Assembly (NCBI RefSeq): GCF_001439665.1
Contig: NZ_LMAK01000014.1
Location: forward strand, 62,001-126,000
DNA: 64,000 nt
Reading direction: 5' to 3'
Source of the DNA: Formosa algae
GTDB taxonomy: Bacteria; Bacteroidota; Bacteroidia; Flavobacteriales; Flavobacteriaceae
Below the pieces are notes generated by a model, which was not told where the DNA came from, did not search any database, and was given only the letters and a program-made list of their open reading frames with translations. Below, piece after piece: positions 35,212 through 44,198 of this stretch. Positions within the stretch are counted from its first letter, which is position 1. Every line of letters starts with the position of its first letter. The translations under genes and the position numbers were made by a program.

Positions 35212-35306
35212 GCGTTAGGGATTGCCGAGGAAAGCCCACAGTGCGCTAGCACGAGGACTTGCAACAGAAAGCCCGACCTCGCCTAAGCGAGGTAACGCCC
35301 TAATGC
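35212..35306. repeat. REP-like palindromic intergenic element
   Basis: About 95 bp bounded by GCGTTAGGG (35212-35220) and CCCTAATGC (35298-35306), which are near-perfect inverted ends. Inside are a 6-bp hairpin (35277-35282 with 35287-35292) and a GTGC-GCTA-GCAC palindrome (35241-35252). It is much richer in GC than its surroundings and fills the whole gap between two co-directional genes. It may be a mobile REP-type element or a folded mRNA segment that tunes expression downstream of the giant gene. Confidence 0.65.
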
Positions 35307-35311
35307 TTGTA

Positions 35312-38300
35312 TTAACTATTAATTTGTGCCAAAATGGTTGGATCTTGGATTTTATGGTCTTCTGAAAGTAATTTCATTTTTGAAATAATTTCTGCCGATT
35401 TTGGGTCTTCGTCTACGAAAGGCAAGAACATGCGTCCGCGATGCTGACTGTGCACCGGAATGATGAATAACGACAGTCCGTTTTTACTCACCTGACCACT
35501 TCCTAAATGAATGCTATATTCGCCTAAAGTTCCTTTTATAAAGATATGACGCTCCTTAACCGTGATGTTTTTAAGCTTGAATAATTGAGCTGAAGCTTCG
35601 GCCAAGGCACCGCGCATTTCCATGGTACTGTGACTCGCCTCAGGGTCTACGCCACCAACGTGAGCAACACTTACCACAAGGTCGATATCTCGCATAATTT
35701 CGCTAAATACTACTGGCGGAATCTCTGTTAACGGAATTCTTTTATAAGAATCTATAGCATGAAAACAGATGTCTTCTAACGTTGGGGCTTCGGCCTCTGA
35801 TGGTGAATACCAGTCTGCCATAGCGTACATGGTGGCTATAAATCCGCGTTTATGATACACTTTTTGCAGGCCATCTTCCATACTCACCGTCCAACCACGA
35901 CCGCGCAATAAGGCTACGGTTTTTTTAGGCTGAATTTGATGACCTTGGTAACGCTCAGACCTGTTGCTGTGTTCGCGCTCGTCATTCGTGATTAAATACA
36001 ACTCTCTAAACACTTGTTTAAAAGGTTGGGTAATGCGCTCTGCAAATACATGTTTTTGGTACATATCCCATTCTACCCCTTGGTATAGGTGAGAGGCGTG
36101 TGCAATAAGCAAGACATCGTCTTCGTTTAATGGGTGTGTTTGTCCTGAAGCATCGGTTAAAACACCTTCGTTATAAAAACCAGATATTTCCTGCTCAGGA
36201 ACGTACAGAACCAACTTGCTCAACATCACTTTTACAATAGGATGTTGCATCATATTATGAATTTCTAGCGCTGTAAATTCATCTTCGTTAACCATAGCGT
36301 TTTCTAGGGAGATACGCGTTCTGCTGTATTGTCTAGACAAGTAGGTTTTGTGCTCTTTTAAAGCGATAATTTGCTTGTCTTTGCGCAATTTGGCAGGAAT
36401 ATTTTTTAGTGATTTTCCTGCTTTGGTAACTTTAATATCTGCTTTACCAAGGTCGTTAATTACGAGTTCAATTTCTGTTTCTTCTATGTTGAGTACGGCA
36501 TGTTCCATAATGGCTTGTGTCGCTTTAGCTTCCATGGCCCAACTGAAACGCACACGGTCTTGATAACCTGCATTTCGGGATAAATTATCTAGTGCAATAC
36601 CAACAGCAATGGCTTCGCTTTCTTGACGTTGTTGTCCAAATTGTTTGCTCTCTTTTAAGAAGTCTTGCAACAGGTTATAACGTTTTAAGACGTCTTTTTC
36701 GGGTACGGTTTTACTTAACGGAATTAATCCTAAAGCACGCACATAATCCTTATCGCGTTTGTCTTTAATTTTCTTTAAGGTTTCGGTAATTTTTACTTCA
36801 CCTAACATGACGCTAGAATAGAGTTTGACTTGTCGATGGCCGTTTCCATCGGTAATGTATTTGGCGGCATCGTGAAGTAATTTCCAATTCGATTTTCCGA
36901 TGGTTTGATATACTTTATTAAACCAATCGATATCTATGGCACCAATGGCAAAATCACTTTTTGGTATGTTAGAATAACGCGAAATAATGGTTTCTTTTTC
37001 ACTATTCATATAATCTGAAGCGTGTGCCTGAAACCACCAAACGGCACTGTCTAAGTTTTCTAAACCTAAATATTCACCCACAAAGGCTGTCCATTGTGTG
37101 GCATAACAAGCCAGTTCGATTAAACGCTTTTTAGTTATTTTAGAGGCGTCTGCATGTTTAGCGAAATCGGCATAACTTTCGGTGTCTTTAAAGGTGGTTT
37201 TCTTTAAAAGATCACTAAAAATGGTTTTCTTACTATCGCCGTAATAACTGTAACCACGTTCAAAATTATCTTTGCCTAAACGTTCTAAAATTCGGAACAC
37301 ATAATCGATGCCTTCTACGCGGTAAATAGAACTTATATAGTCTGTTGCAGGCGTCGCTAAATCGCCACGTTCTAGTTCTGTTTCTAATATGTTAGCTTTT
37401 AATGGCGCAATGACATGCTTAGGAATGGAATCTCTTTCAACCAATTTATAGTTCATTCTGTAGTTAAAACCTCCATCCATAATGACCATTAATTCACGAG
37501 AATGTAAGGCCTGAAAGCGTAAGTCATCATCATTTATTAGCCCTGCTTTATAAAGCTTTATTGTCGTTTCTACCGCTGGGAATGGTACAATTCCTGGTCT
37601 TTTAGCTTGTTCTGTAATTACTTTTACCTCTGTAGTAGGTAAAGGATGACTAATATCTTGCGCTATTAGATACATGTAAATTCCCCAGTAGCGTTGAAGT
37701 TCTTCTTGAGATACATGTTCTAAATTACTGTGGCTTAAACTTGGTGCGAGTGGTAACACCACGTTGGCCCAATTATAGGTTTTAACCTCGTAACGATAAC
37801 GAGAAGATTGAAATTGAAGTAACTTAAGGTTTTTAGGAAAGTTAGCAATCATGTCTTCTAAAATATCTAATTTAAAAGATGCGATTGTTTTTTCTTCGCA
37901 GTAGACTTTAAATAAACGACTTAAAATGGTGACGTATTCATTTGATGTATTGTAATAGGCTTGTTTTTCGCCTAAATTTAAGCCGTTTAAATCGGGATAA
38001 TATTGTCTACCAAAAGGCTCTAATTCTTTGTATTCGCCAAAAGGTGTGTTTCGTCTTTTTATGTAACGGATGGTCGCATACATTTCAAAATCGTTTAAAC
38101 CACTTTTTTCGTACCAAGCCATCCAAACATTTGCTAACGGAATATTATGTAAAAGCTCTTCTGCCGTAGCATCGTCTCCTAATTTTTTGATATCACGAAT
38201 GCCTTTTTCTATGTATGTAGTTGCAATTTCACCATCATAAACTTCTGTTTGATATTCGTGCTGTTTATTTTCGGCAACAAGCGCAATTAACTGATTGACT

Positions 38301-40315
38301 TGAGTGATGATTTTCTTAACATCAATAAAATCTTTGAACTTAAATTTTGAAGATTCCGACATTGAAATCCCTAATTTATCGAAGATATTTGTCTTGGTTT
38401 CAAAACGTGTTTTTGGGATGTATAGCGGTGTTAAATTATCGTAATCTATAGCACCAAAACCGTTGCTGTAGTTTAACTCTTCTGAAGTATCCGAAAACTT
38501 ATCTAAATACACCTGTTCGTTTTTAGTGATTTTAGGACGCTCGTTGTACATGTGAATTTGCTCTTCTACATAATTAGATTGTCTGTTGGCATCATGCAAA
38601 AGGGTTAACACTTCTAATCCTGCTAAACGCTGGTCGATGCTTTTTGAAGACACTAAATTGGTCGTATAGGTTCTTAAGCTGTCTACAGGTAATTGGAGTA
38701 GTAACTGAATTAAAGCCGTTCGTAAACCTTTATGTTTTCGTCTTAATAAATCTTCAACAATGTCTAAATCGGCATCATAAAGATGCATTTTACTGAACAA
38801 ATTTAATCCCGTAGACATGAGCAGTTCATTACGGTTGTAAATGGCTTTTCTTGCTAAGGCGCGCTTCCAAGAATATTGGTCGAAATTTAAACGTTCTTTC
38901 TCCTTTAATTTTTGTTCGTAATTGTAAAAAGAATAGCTGTAATGTTTTGGGAATACCTTACGGATGTAACTCTCTCTGAATTCTGTTGGTAAAACTTCCA
39001 AATCGGTAGCCATGAGTTCTAATTGCTGTTCGGTAGCACCGTTAATTAGAAACTGATAGAAATAATATGAGCTAGGTGTAAAACTCCACCACGAGAATAT
39101 TTTACTCTCGAAAGATTTCCCTTTGTCTTCTGCTGTTTTTGCTACAGCAAATAATTTTTCAAAGGTTTCATTATCTAAAGTGGTAGGCGGTAAGTTTACT
39201 GCCACCCAATGGTCTACGGCATAATCTTTACCCAATTCTTTTTGGAAATAATCGACTAATAAATCATTCGTTCGGTCTGTATTACTGATAAAGTATAATG
39301 CAAGAATCTTTTTGGCTCTATCTTCAGATTCAAAAACAATATCTAAGGCTTTTCTATTTGCCGTGTCCACATCTAAAATCGCTATAGACCATAAACCGAC
39401 TAAAACTTCTAAATTGTCTTTACTCTTTAAGTAGGTGTCTACTTCTTTTACATTTAAAATTAGAGATTGAGCCATTTCTAATACGCGGTTAATCACCGAT
39501 TTTTTAGGCGTTTCCCAATTTAATCCAAACCACGTGCTCACGGCTCTATTCACACTGCTAAAACGAGCTAAATCGTTTTCTAAAAGCACGTTAATCATAT
39601 ATTTTAGGGCGCCAAGACCCGACTCATCTAAAGATTCTAAAATGGTTTGTCTTAAACCTTCTTGACGTTGGGCGGCGAGTAATAATTTAGCCGCCATTTC
39701 CCAATGTTTTTTATCTTCGGAGAGTAATAAGGCTTTAATAATATCGGAGCTAACACCTCCAATATCATCTTCATTTTGAAGGATGTCATCTAATAATTCA
39801 TCAAACATGCCATGTCCATTATGGAGCAAAGTCGCTAAAAAGTAACTGTTTCCGTGGGGAAAGTAAGTGCTGTATTGAAAATGCTCTTGTAACGATAATC
39901 CGCCAAAACCTTTTCTGCTTAAACTTAAAAATTGTGTAAAACTCTGTAATTTATTACGTAAGGTATCTTTAGTTTTAACAGACCTAAAAGCCTTTCTGCT
40001 GTAACCTTTTTGATAGGGAAGTGTATCCATAAAATCCCACATATCGGCTAAATAAGGGGCTTGCATAATACCAAATAACTGCATGCCTAAGCGCATACCT
40101 TCTTCAGTTCGCCACGGATTGTTATTAATGGCATCTTCAGAAACCGCCATATAATCGCTGGCGGTGTAATAACTTCTTCGTTCACCTTTGTCAATGCGCC
40201 CTAAAATTTTAGCTAAAACCCGATACGGTTCAGAAAAAGCACGAAATTCAAAACGGTCTACATCTGGTTTTTTAAACTTATGAATATATTTTTCAGCGTT
40301 TTCTATGGGAATCAT
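35312..40315 (-). CDS. Giant DUF4132-type protein (1667 residues)
   Basis: 1667 residues, soluble, among the longest genes of the window. The first 1100 residues are helical, with HEAT-like repeats. The C-terminal third resembles the DUF4132 family (E. coli YehI/MolR relatives): YQGVEWDMYQKHVFAERITQPFKQVFRELYLIT, GRGWTVSMEDGLQKVYH, and a final section VVSVAHVGGVD with ERHIFIKGTLGEYSIHLGSGQVSKNG. There is no WGR domain at the N-terminus, which many relatives carry. Relatives are often encoded near MoxR ATPase and vWA genes; here a vWA protein is encoded 18 kb away under the same promoter motif. Biochemical function unknown. Confidence 0.78.
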   Translation of the reverse strand: MIPIENAEKYIHKFKKPDVDRFEFRAFSEPYRVLAKILGRIDKGERRSYYTASDYMAVSEDAINNNPWRTEEGMRLGMQLFGIMQAPYLADMWDFMDTLPYQKGYSRKAFRSVKTKDTLRNKLQSFTQFLSLSRKGFGGLSLQEHFQYSTYFPHGNSYFLATLLHNGHGMFDELLDDILQNEDDIGGVSSDIIKALLLSEDKKHWEMAAKLLLAAQRQEGLRQTILESLDESGLGALKYMINVLLENDLARFSSVNRAVSTWFGLNWETPKKSVINRVLEMAQSLILNVKEVDTYLKSKDNLEVLVGLWSIAILDVDTANRKALDIVFESEDRAKKILALYFISNTDRTNDLLVDYFQKELGKDYAVDHWVAVNLPPTTLDNETFEKLFAVAKTAEDKGKSFESKIFSWWSFTPSSYYFYQFLINGATEQQLELMATDLEVLPTEFRESYIRKVFPKHYSYSFYNYEQKLKEKERLNFDQYSWKRALARKAIYNRNELLMSTGLNLFSKMHLYDADLDIVEDLLRRKHKGLRTALIQLLLQLPVDSLRTYTTNLVSSKSIDQRLAGLEVLTLLHDANRQSNYVEEQIHMYNERPKITKNEQVYLDKFSDTSEELNYSNGFGAIDYDNLTPLYIPKTRFETKTNIFDKLGISMSESSKFKFKDFIDVKKIITQVNQLIALVAENKQHEYQTEVYDGEIATTYIEKGIRDIKKLGDDATAEELLHNIPLANVWMAWYEKSGLNDFEMYATIRYIKRRNTPFGEYKELEPFGRQYYPDLNGLNLGEKQAYYNTSNEYVTILSRLFKVYCEEKTIASFKLDILEDMIANFPKNLKLLQFQSSRYRYEVKTYNWANVVLPLAPSLSHSNLEHVSQEELQRYWGIYMYLIAQDISHPLPTTEVKVITEQAKRPGIVPFPAVETTIKLYKAGLINDDDLRFQALHSRELMVIMDGGFNYRMNYKLVERDSIPKHVIAPLKANILETELERGDLATPATDYISSIYRVEGIDYVFRILERLGKDNFERGYSYYGDSKKTIFSDLLKKTTFKDTESYADFAKHADASKITKKRLIELACYATQWTAFVGEYLGLENLDSAVWWFQAHASDYMNSEKETIISRYSNIPKSDFAIGAIDIDWFNKVYQTIGKSNWKLLHDAAKYITDGNGHRQVKLYSSVMLGEVKITETLKKIKDKRDKDYVRALGLIPLSKTVPEKDVLKRYNLLQDFLKESKQFGQQRQESEAIAVGIALDNLSRNAGYQDRVRFSWAMEAKATQAIMEHAVLNIEETEIELVINDLGKADIKVTKAGKSLKNIPAKLRKDKQIIALKEHKTYLSRQYSRTRISLENAMVNEDEFTALEIHNMMQHPIVKVMLSKLVLYVPEQEISGFYNEGVLTDASGQTHPLNEDDVLLIAHASHLYQGVEWDMYQKHVFAERITQPFKQVFRELYLITNDEREHSNRSERYQGHQIQPKKTVALLRGRGWTVSMEDGLQKVYHKRGFIATMYAMADWYSPSEAEAPTLEDICFHAIDSYKRIPLTEIPPVVFSEIMRDIDLVVSVAHVGGVDPEASHSTMEMRGALAEASAQLFKLKNITVKERHIFIKGTLGEYSIHLGSGQVSKNGLSLFIIPVHSQHRGRMFLPFVDEDPKSAEIISKMKLLSEDHKIQDPTILAQINS

Positions 40316-40387
40316 ATCTCTTAAATATTTTTAACTATGGTCATTAACAATGATTTGTCTTTTTCTAAACAAACCGAATTACTGATG

Positions 40388-40433
40388 GCAAGGTAAAAGA
40401 AATCTGTTTGTTTAAACTCACGGTATTTAGTGA
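40388..40433 (-). promoter_or_regulatory. Regulon promoter J
   Basis: Minus strand: box TCACTAAATACCGT (40433-40420), GAGTTTA plus 17 bp, then TACCTTGC (40395-40388), a weak -7. Heads the DUF4132-type gene; divergent from promoter D. Confidence 0.7.
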
Positions 40434-40466
40434 TTTTTATAAGGCGCTTTTTTTACGTTTTAAATA

Positions 40467-40512
40467 TCACAGAATACAGTGACCAGACGCTAATGATTTT
40501 GAAATAGTTTTG
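40467..40512 (+). promoter_or_regulatory. Regulon promoter D
   Basis: Box TCACAGAATACAGT at 40467-40480, 24 bp, then TAGTTTTG at 40505-40512. Heads the second LRR gene. Confidence 0.75.
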
Positions 40513-40537
40513 TATAACCTTAATCGTTATAAGTCTT

Positions 40538-43048
40538 ATGCCTGAATCTATAGAAACTCCAATATTTAATTTTTTTGAACTTGAAGCCTCTTTTGAAGCT
40601 ATAAAAGGGTGTAAAAACTTTCCTGAAGCTTTTTATTATGAAATTTTTGTCATTGCAAAATCAACAGCAGACAAAAACATGAGAACCGAATGTACCAATA
40701 TCATAAAAAAGCAGGCACCAGAAGCTTTACAACTCGCCTTTACAAGTCGCAAAAAACTCACCCAAAAAGGAGGGATAAAATCTGTAAACGCAAGACTGAT
40801 TAGCATTTTAGAATATGGATTGCTTTCAGTAGACTTAGACTTGTTTAAACTCTATACCCTTATTAGTAGAGCGCCAGAATTGGGATTATACAGTTTCTCG
40901 AAAGAATTTTTGGTTCAGTTGTTAGAACATCCTGAAATTTTAGGACGCTTTAATGGGATTGAAAGTCTAGAGATTCATTTAAAAGGCGAAGGCAATACCT
41001 ATGATAATATCCTTAATGAAATACCAAAACTAACAGCTTTAAAAACATTGGATTTAGAAGGTGAGTTTGAGCAATTACCTGAGGCTATTGGTAATTTACC
41101 CAATTTAAAAAAATTAAAGCTTGTAGTGCCTTGTTTAAAAAGCTTCCCTAATACAATGTCACAGTTAACCTCCTTAAAAAAAATTGGTATTGAAGGTGCA
41201 TATTGGTCTGGAAACTCTGCTGATAACCTGAATTTAAATGACTTTAATTGGCTTTCAGCATTAACTAAATTAAAAGCGTTGAAACTACAATATGTTGGGG
41301 TTCAAGATTTATCTCAAGTCGTGTTTCCTGAATCCTTAAAACGTATGGATTTATTTAACCTTGATGAATTAACAGCATTACCTAAAGATGTTAGTCATTT
41401 AAAGCAACTAAAAAGGTTTATGTTGCTATCCAAAAGCATAACAAACCTACCAAATGGATTTGAAGATTTACCTAAGTTAGAACATTTTGAGCTGATAGCA
41501 CCTAAGATAGATACCGTATCGGCTACCTTATTTTTTGGAGATGCGTCGAGACCTAAATTGGTCACTAAAATAGGTAATAGTTATATAAATATTACACCAA
41601 TGACAGAAGTAAGTCTGCGAGAATCTATAGAAGTAGATTCGCCCAAACTACTTCATTTTGTGTTAGATAATGCGTCGTTTTTCCCTAATTTAAAGACGAT
41701 AACTGTAGATTGTGAAGCACCAGAAATTCCGCATAAAACATCATTAGCTGTATTTAAAAACCTAACAACGCTTCATTATAAACTAGAACATAAATTAGAT
41801 TGGCTTTTTGAAGGGATAGAGCAATGTATAAATCTTAAAAATATTGAATTATACAGATTTCAAGAATGGCATACTAAAGATATAAAATTAGCTGTTAGAA
41901 TTTTCCCTTCAGTATTTTCAAAAATTGAACAGTTAGATAACCTGACGATTAAAAATGCGAGTGCTTTAGTTGTAGACACTGACCATTTACCTAAGCATAT
42001 TACCAATTTAACTATTTCTGAAATTAAAGGCATAAAAGCAGGAACAGAACAGTTTGATGTGTTTAATGTGGAAGTTAAAGCCACACCAATTCTTAATTTA
42101 CAGGAATTTTATGCACTAATTAGTGCGGCTAAATTTAATCTTGGACATAGAAATGATGATGTCAATAATGTATTAGATTTTGAAAACTTTAGACATCCAG
42201 AAAAAATTGAATCGTTTGATTTTACCAGTGATGTGAGTCAGTTAGATAGCTTACTTAAAAACTTCGTGAATTTAAAAGAGCTTACCATTACGTGTAAAAA
42301 AAATAATCCGGAACATAATAATGCATTAACTGCCTATAAACATACAAATCTAAAAGTATTACGTATTGAAGGTTATAACGGAACTACCGAAGCTTTAGAA
42401 CGTTTATTAACTCACACGCCTAACCTTGAATTTTTAGGGATATTTGAAGCCACAGGTTTTGATACTTTTCCTGCTGTAAATTTGCCTCAGCTTAAAAAAT
42501 TAAGAATGCAGAGTGTCGCGTTTAAAACCATAGACAATCTAAGCGTTGAAACTATTGAAGCGGTAAAACTGATACATTGTGATCATATAGCAGATGAAAG
42601 TATTGAAGTAATATCAAGTTGGAATACTTTAAAGCACCTTTGGTTAGAAGGTTTAAATGAAAATGTCACGGCATATCCTGAATCGATTGCTAAATTAAAT
42701 TTAGAAACGTTTTTTATCAGAGCACATAATAGGGAAACCGAAATTCCGACTTGGATTGCTCATATGCAGAGTCTACGTGTTTTAGGACTAAACCATTTCA
42801 AACAGGTGGTTTTACCAACAGAATTAGCGTCATTATCACAGCTTGAAGTGTTAAGTATTAGTGGATGCGAATTTTCAGAACAAGTATCTGAAGACTTTAG
42901 AAATCTTAATCTAAAGAAATTGGTGTATTGGACCTCTAAATTTAATGGTAGTAATATGAAGTCTGAACTCTATGAGCCCTTAGAACATAAATTAGTGTCC
43001 CAACGAAATTTTGATGATGTAGATAGTGAAGCACCTTTTAGAATATAA
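40538..43048 (+). CDS. Leucine-rich-repeat protein (paralogue 2)
   Basis: 836 residues. A helical N-terminal domain (about 1-130) is followed by LRR units to the end, for example LKTLDLEGEFEQLPEAIGNLPNLKKL, LRVLGLNHFKQVVLPTELASL and LEVLSISGCEFSEQVSEDF. The ending LKKLVYWTSKFNGSNMKSELYEPLEH aligns with the 791-residue LRR protein at 28.8 kb. Cytoplasmic, no catalytic motif. It is the last member of the regulon block, with repeats following. Confidence 0.85.
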   Translation: MPESIETPIFNFFELEASFEAIKGCKNFPEAFYYEIFVIAKSTADKNMRTECTNIIKKQAPEALQLAFTSRKKLTQKGGIKSVNARLISILEYGLLSVDLDLFKLYTLISRAPELGLYSFSKEFLVQLLEHPEILGRFNGIESLEIHLKGEGNTYDNILNEIPKLTALKTLDLEGEFEQLPEAIGNLPNLKKLKLVVPCLKSFPNTMSQLTSLKKIGIEGAYWSGNSADNLNLNDFNWLSALTKLKALKLQYVGVQDLSQVVFPESLKRMDLFNLDELTALPKDVSHLKQLKRFMLLSKSITNLPNGFEDLPKLEHFELIAPKIDTVSATLFFGDASRPKLVTKIGNSYINITPMTEVSLRESIEVDSPKLLHFVLDNASFFPNLKTITVDCEAPEIPHKTSLAVFKNLTTLHYKLEHKLDWLFEGIEQCINLKNIELYRFQEWHTKDIKLAVRIFPSVFSKIEQLDNLTIKNASALVVDTDHLPKHITNLTISEIKGIKAGTEQFDVFNVEVKATPILNLQEFYALISAAKFNLGHRNDDVNNVLDFENFRHPEKIESFDFTSDVSQLDSLLKNFVNLKELTITCKKNNPEHNNALTAYKHTNLKVLRIEGYNGTTEALERLLTHTPNLEFLGIFEATGFDTFPAVNLPQLKKLRMQSVAFKTIDNLSVETIEAVKLIHCDHIADESIEVISSWNTLKHLWLEGLNENVTAYPESIAKLNLETFFIRAHNRETEIPTWIAHMQSLRVLGLNHFKQVVLPTELASLSQLEVLSISGCEFSEQVSEDFRNLNLKKLVYWTSKFNGSNMKSELYEPLEHKLVSQRNFDDVDSEAPFRI

Positions 43049-43176
43049 TAAATCATTCTAAAAAGTTATGAGTGAACTGATAAATAGTTTGGATTTTGTA
43101 ACATAGAAACGCATGGAGTTTATATTGATGTGCTCTTAAGCTATTGCTGAAGAATTATTTGTAGATTGTTTTACAA

Positions 43177-43666
43177 TCACTCCAAATTACTTATGAAATA
43201 GTGAATACCCCATGTTTTCTATGGTGTTCGAGCGGAGTCGAGAACGTAAAAATGTAAATTAGTAGACAATCACGAATCATACTATTAATCGAAGTAATGG
43301 AAAATTGTTTGTTGATTTTTAGACTATCATTTGGATTCTTGACATCACTCGAATGCCGTTTAAATTTTCAATATTTAATCTTTTAGAGACACTTCCAAAT
43401 TACTTATGAAATAGTGAAAATCCCATGTTTTCTATGGTGTTCCAGCGGAGTCGAGAATGTAAATTAGTTGACAGTCACGAATCGTACTATTAATCAAAGT
43501 AATGGAAAATTGTTTGTTGATTGTGATTGTCATGGGAAATTCTCGACTCCGCTCGAATACCGTTTAAATTTTCAATGTTTAATCTTTTAGAGACACTTCT
43601 AAATTGCTTGTGAGATAGTGAAAACCATATGTTTGTTAATGGTGTTCGAGCGGAGTCGAGAACGTT
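43177..43666. repeat. Tandem intergenic repeat with alternating GAGCGGAGTCGAGA words
   Basis: Three degenerate units of 205-213 bp begin near 43177, 43388 and 43590 with CAAATTACTTATGAAATAGTG or a variant. Within them a 23-bp word occurs five times in alternating orientation: forward near 43224, 43437 and 43642, and reverse near 43336 (degenerate) and 43540, spaced 101-112 bp. Neighbouring copies could pair into long hairpins. The rest of 43049-43750 has no convincing gene. The core word is a known frequent intergenic sequence of Flavobacteriaceae. Confidence 0.8.
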
Positions 43667-43751
43667 AAAGTATAGATTTTTAATAAACGACATACATGTA
43701 AAACACAATAATTGCTCTTGATCCGAATGAATAGTATATACCAGTTATCAC

Positions 43752-43787
43752 AAAAAAAAAGCGCTTCATAATTTTATGAAGCGCTTT
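43752..43787 (-). terminator. Terminator of the tRNA gene
   Basis: 10-bp perfect stem (43761-43770 with 43775-43784), loop ATTT, then nine T on the minus strand, directly after the tRNA 3' end. Confidence 0.85.
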
Positions 43788-43788
43788 G

Positions 43789-43861
43789 AGCGAGAGACCG
43801 GGTTCGAACCGGCGACATTCAGCTTGGAAGGCTGACGCTCTACCAACTGAGCTACTCTCGC
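43789..43861 (-). tRNA. tRNA-Gly (anticodon UCC)
   Basis: The minus strand folds into a full cloverleaf of 73 nt: 7-bp acceptor stem GCGAGAG/CTCTCGC, D-arm GCTC/GAGC with AGTTGGTA loop, anticodon stem TCAGC/GCTGA with loop CTTCCAA (anticodon TCC at positions 34-36), and T-arm GCCGG/CCGGT around TTCGAAC. The discriminator base is U, as expected for bacterial glycine tRNA. The CCA end is not encoded. Confidence 0.95.
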
Positions 43862-43879
43862 AGTTGTGGTAAGCGGATG

Positions 43880-43912
43880 CAAATTTACATGTATTTCACT
43901 CTAATTTCCAAA
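43880..43912 (-). promoter_or_regulatory. Promoter of tRNA-Gly
   Basis: Minus strand: TTTG at 43912-43909 and TAAATTTG at 43887-43880, spaced 21 bp. This is a textbook Bacteroidota -33/-7 pair and contrasts with the regulon promoters, which lack the -33 TTTG. Confidence 0.65.
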
Positions 43913-44198
43913 TTAAAAGGCTTCGATTTTTAAAGTATTATTTACTTTTTTTAGTCCTTAAAACTAAAGTGTTAAATTATAGATTATTACGAATTAGTTA
44001 TTGTGCTTTTTAGGTAAGGTAATAATTAATTGTCCGATGTTTTTTTGAAATAAATACCAAACATCATATATAATCCGTTTCAATACCCCTTTTTCTGAGT
44101 TAAACTTTGATTGCATTGCATCATCTCTAATTGTGGTTGTTTTGTAATCTTGTAATCAACTTATTTTGAGTTAATAATCAGAAAAAAAAGATAATCAT
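43913..44198. other. Intergenic region, no gene seen
   Basis: AT-rich sequence between the tRNA and the 44199 gene. A possible weak -7 (TAATCTTG near 44147) could serve the downstream gene. No shared regulon box was found. Confidence 0.5.

Noticed and set aside
2512-43048. Prophage or integrated plasmid
   Set aside because: No integrase, capsid, tail, portal, replication or conjugation gene was found; only one Hcp-like protein has a phage-tail-related fold.
43177-43666. Repeat array resembling a CRISPR at first sight
   Set aside because: Words alternate in orientation, spacing is about 100 bp, spacers are themselves repeated, and no cas genes are present.
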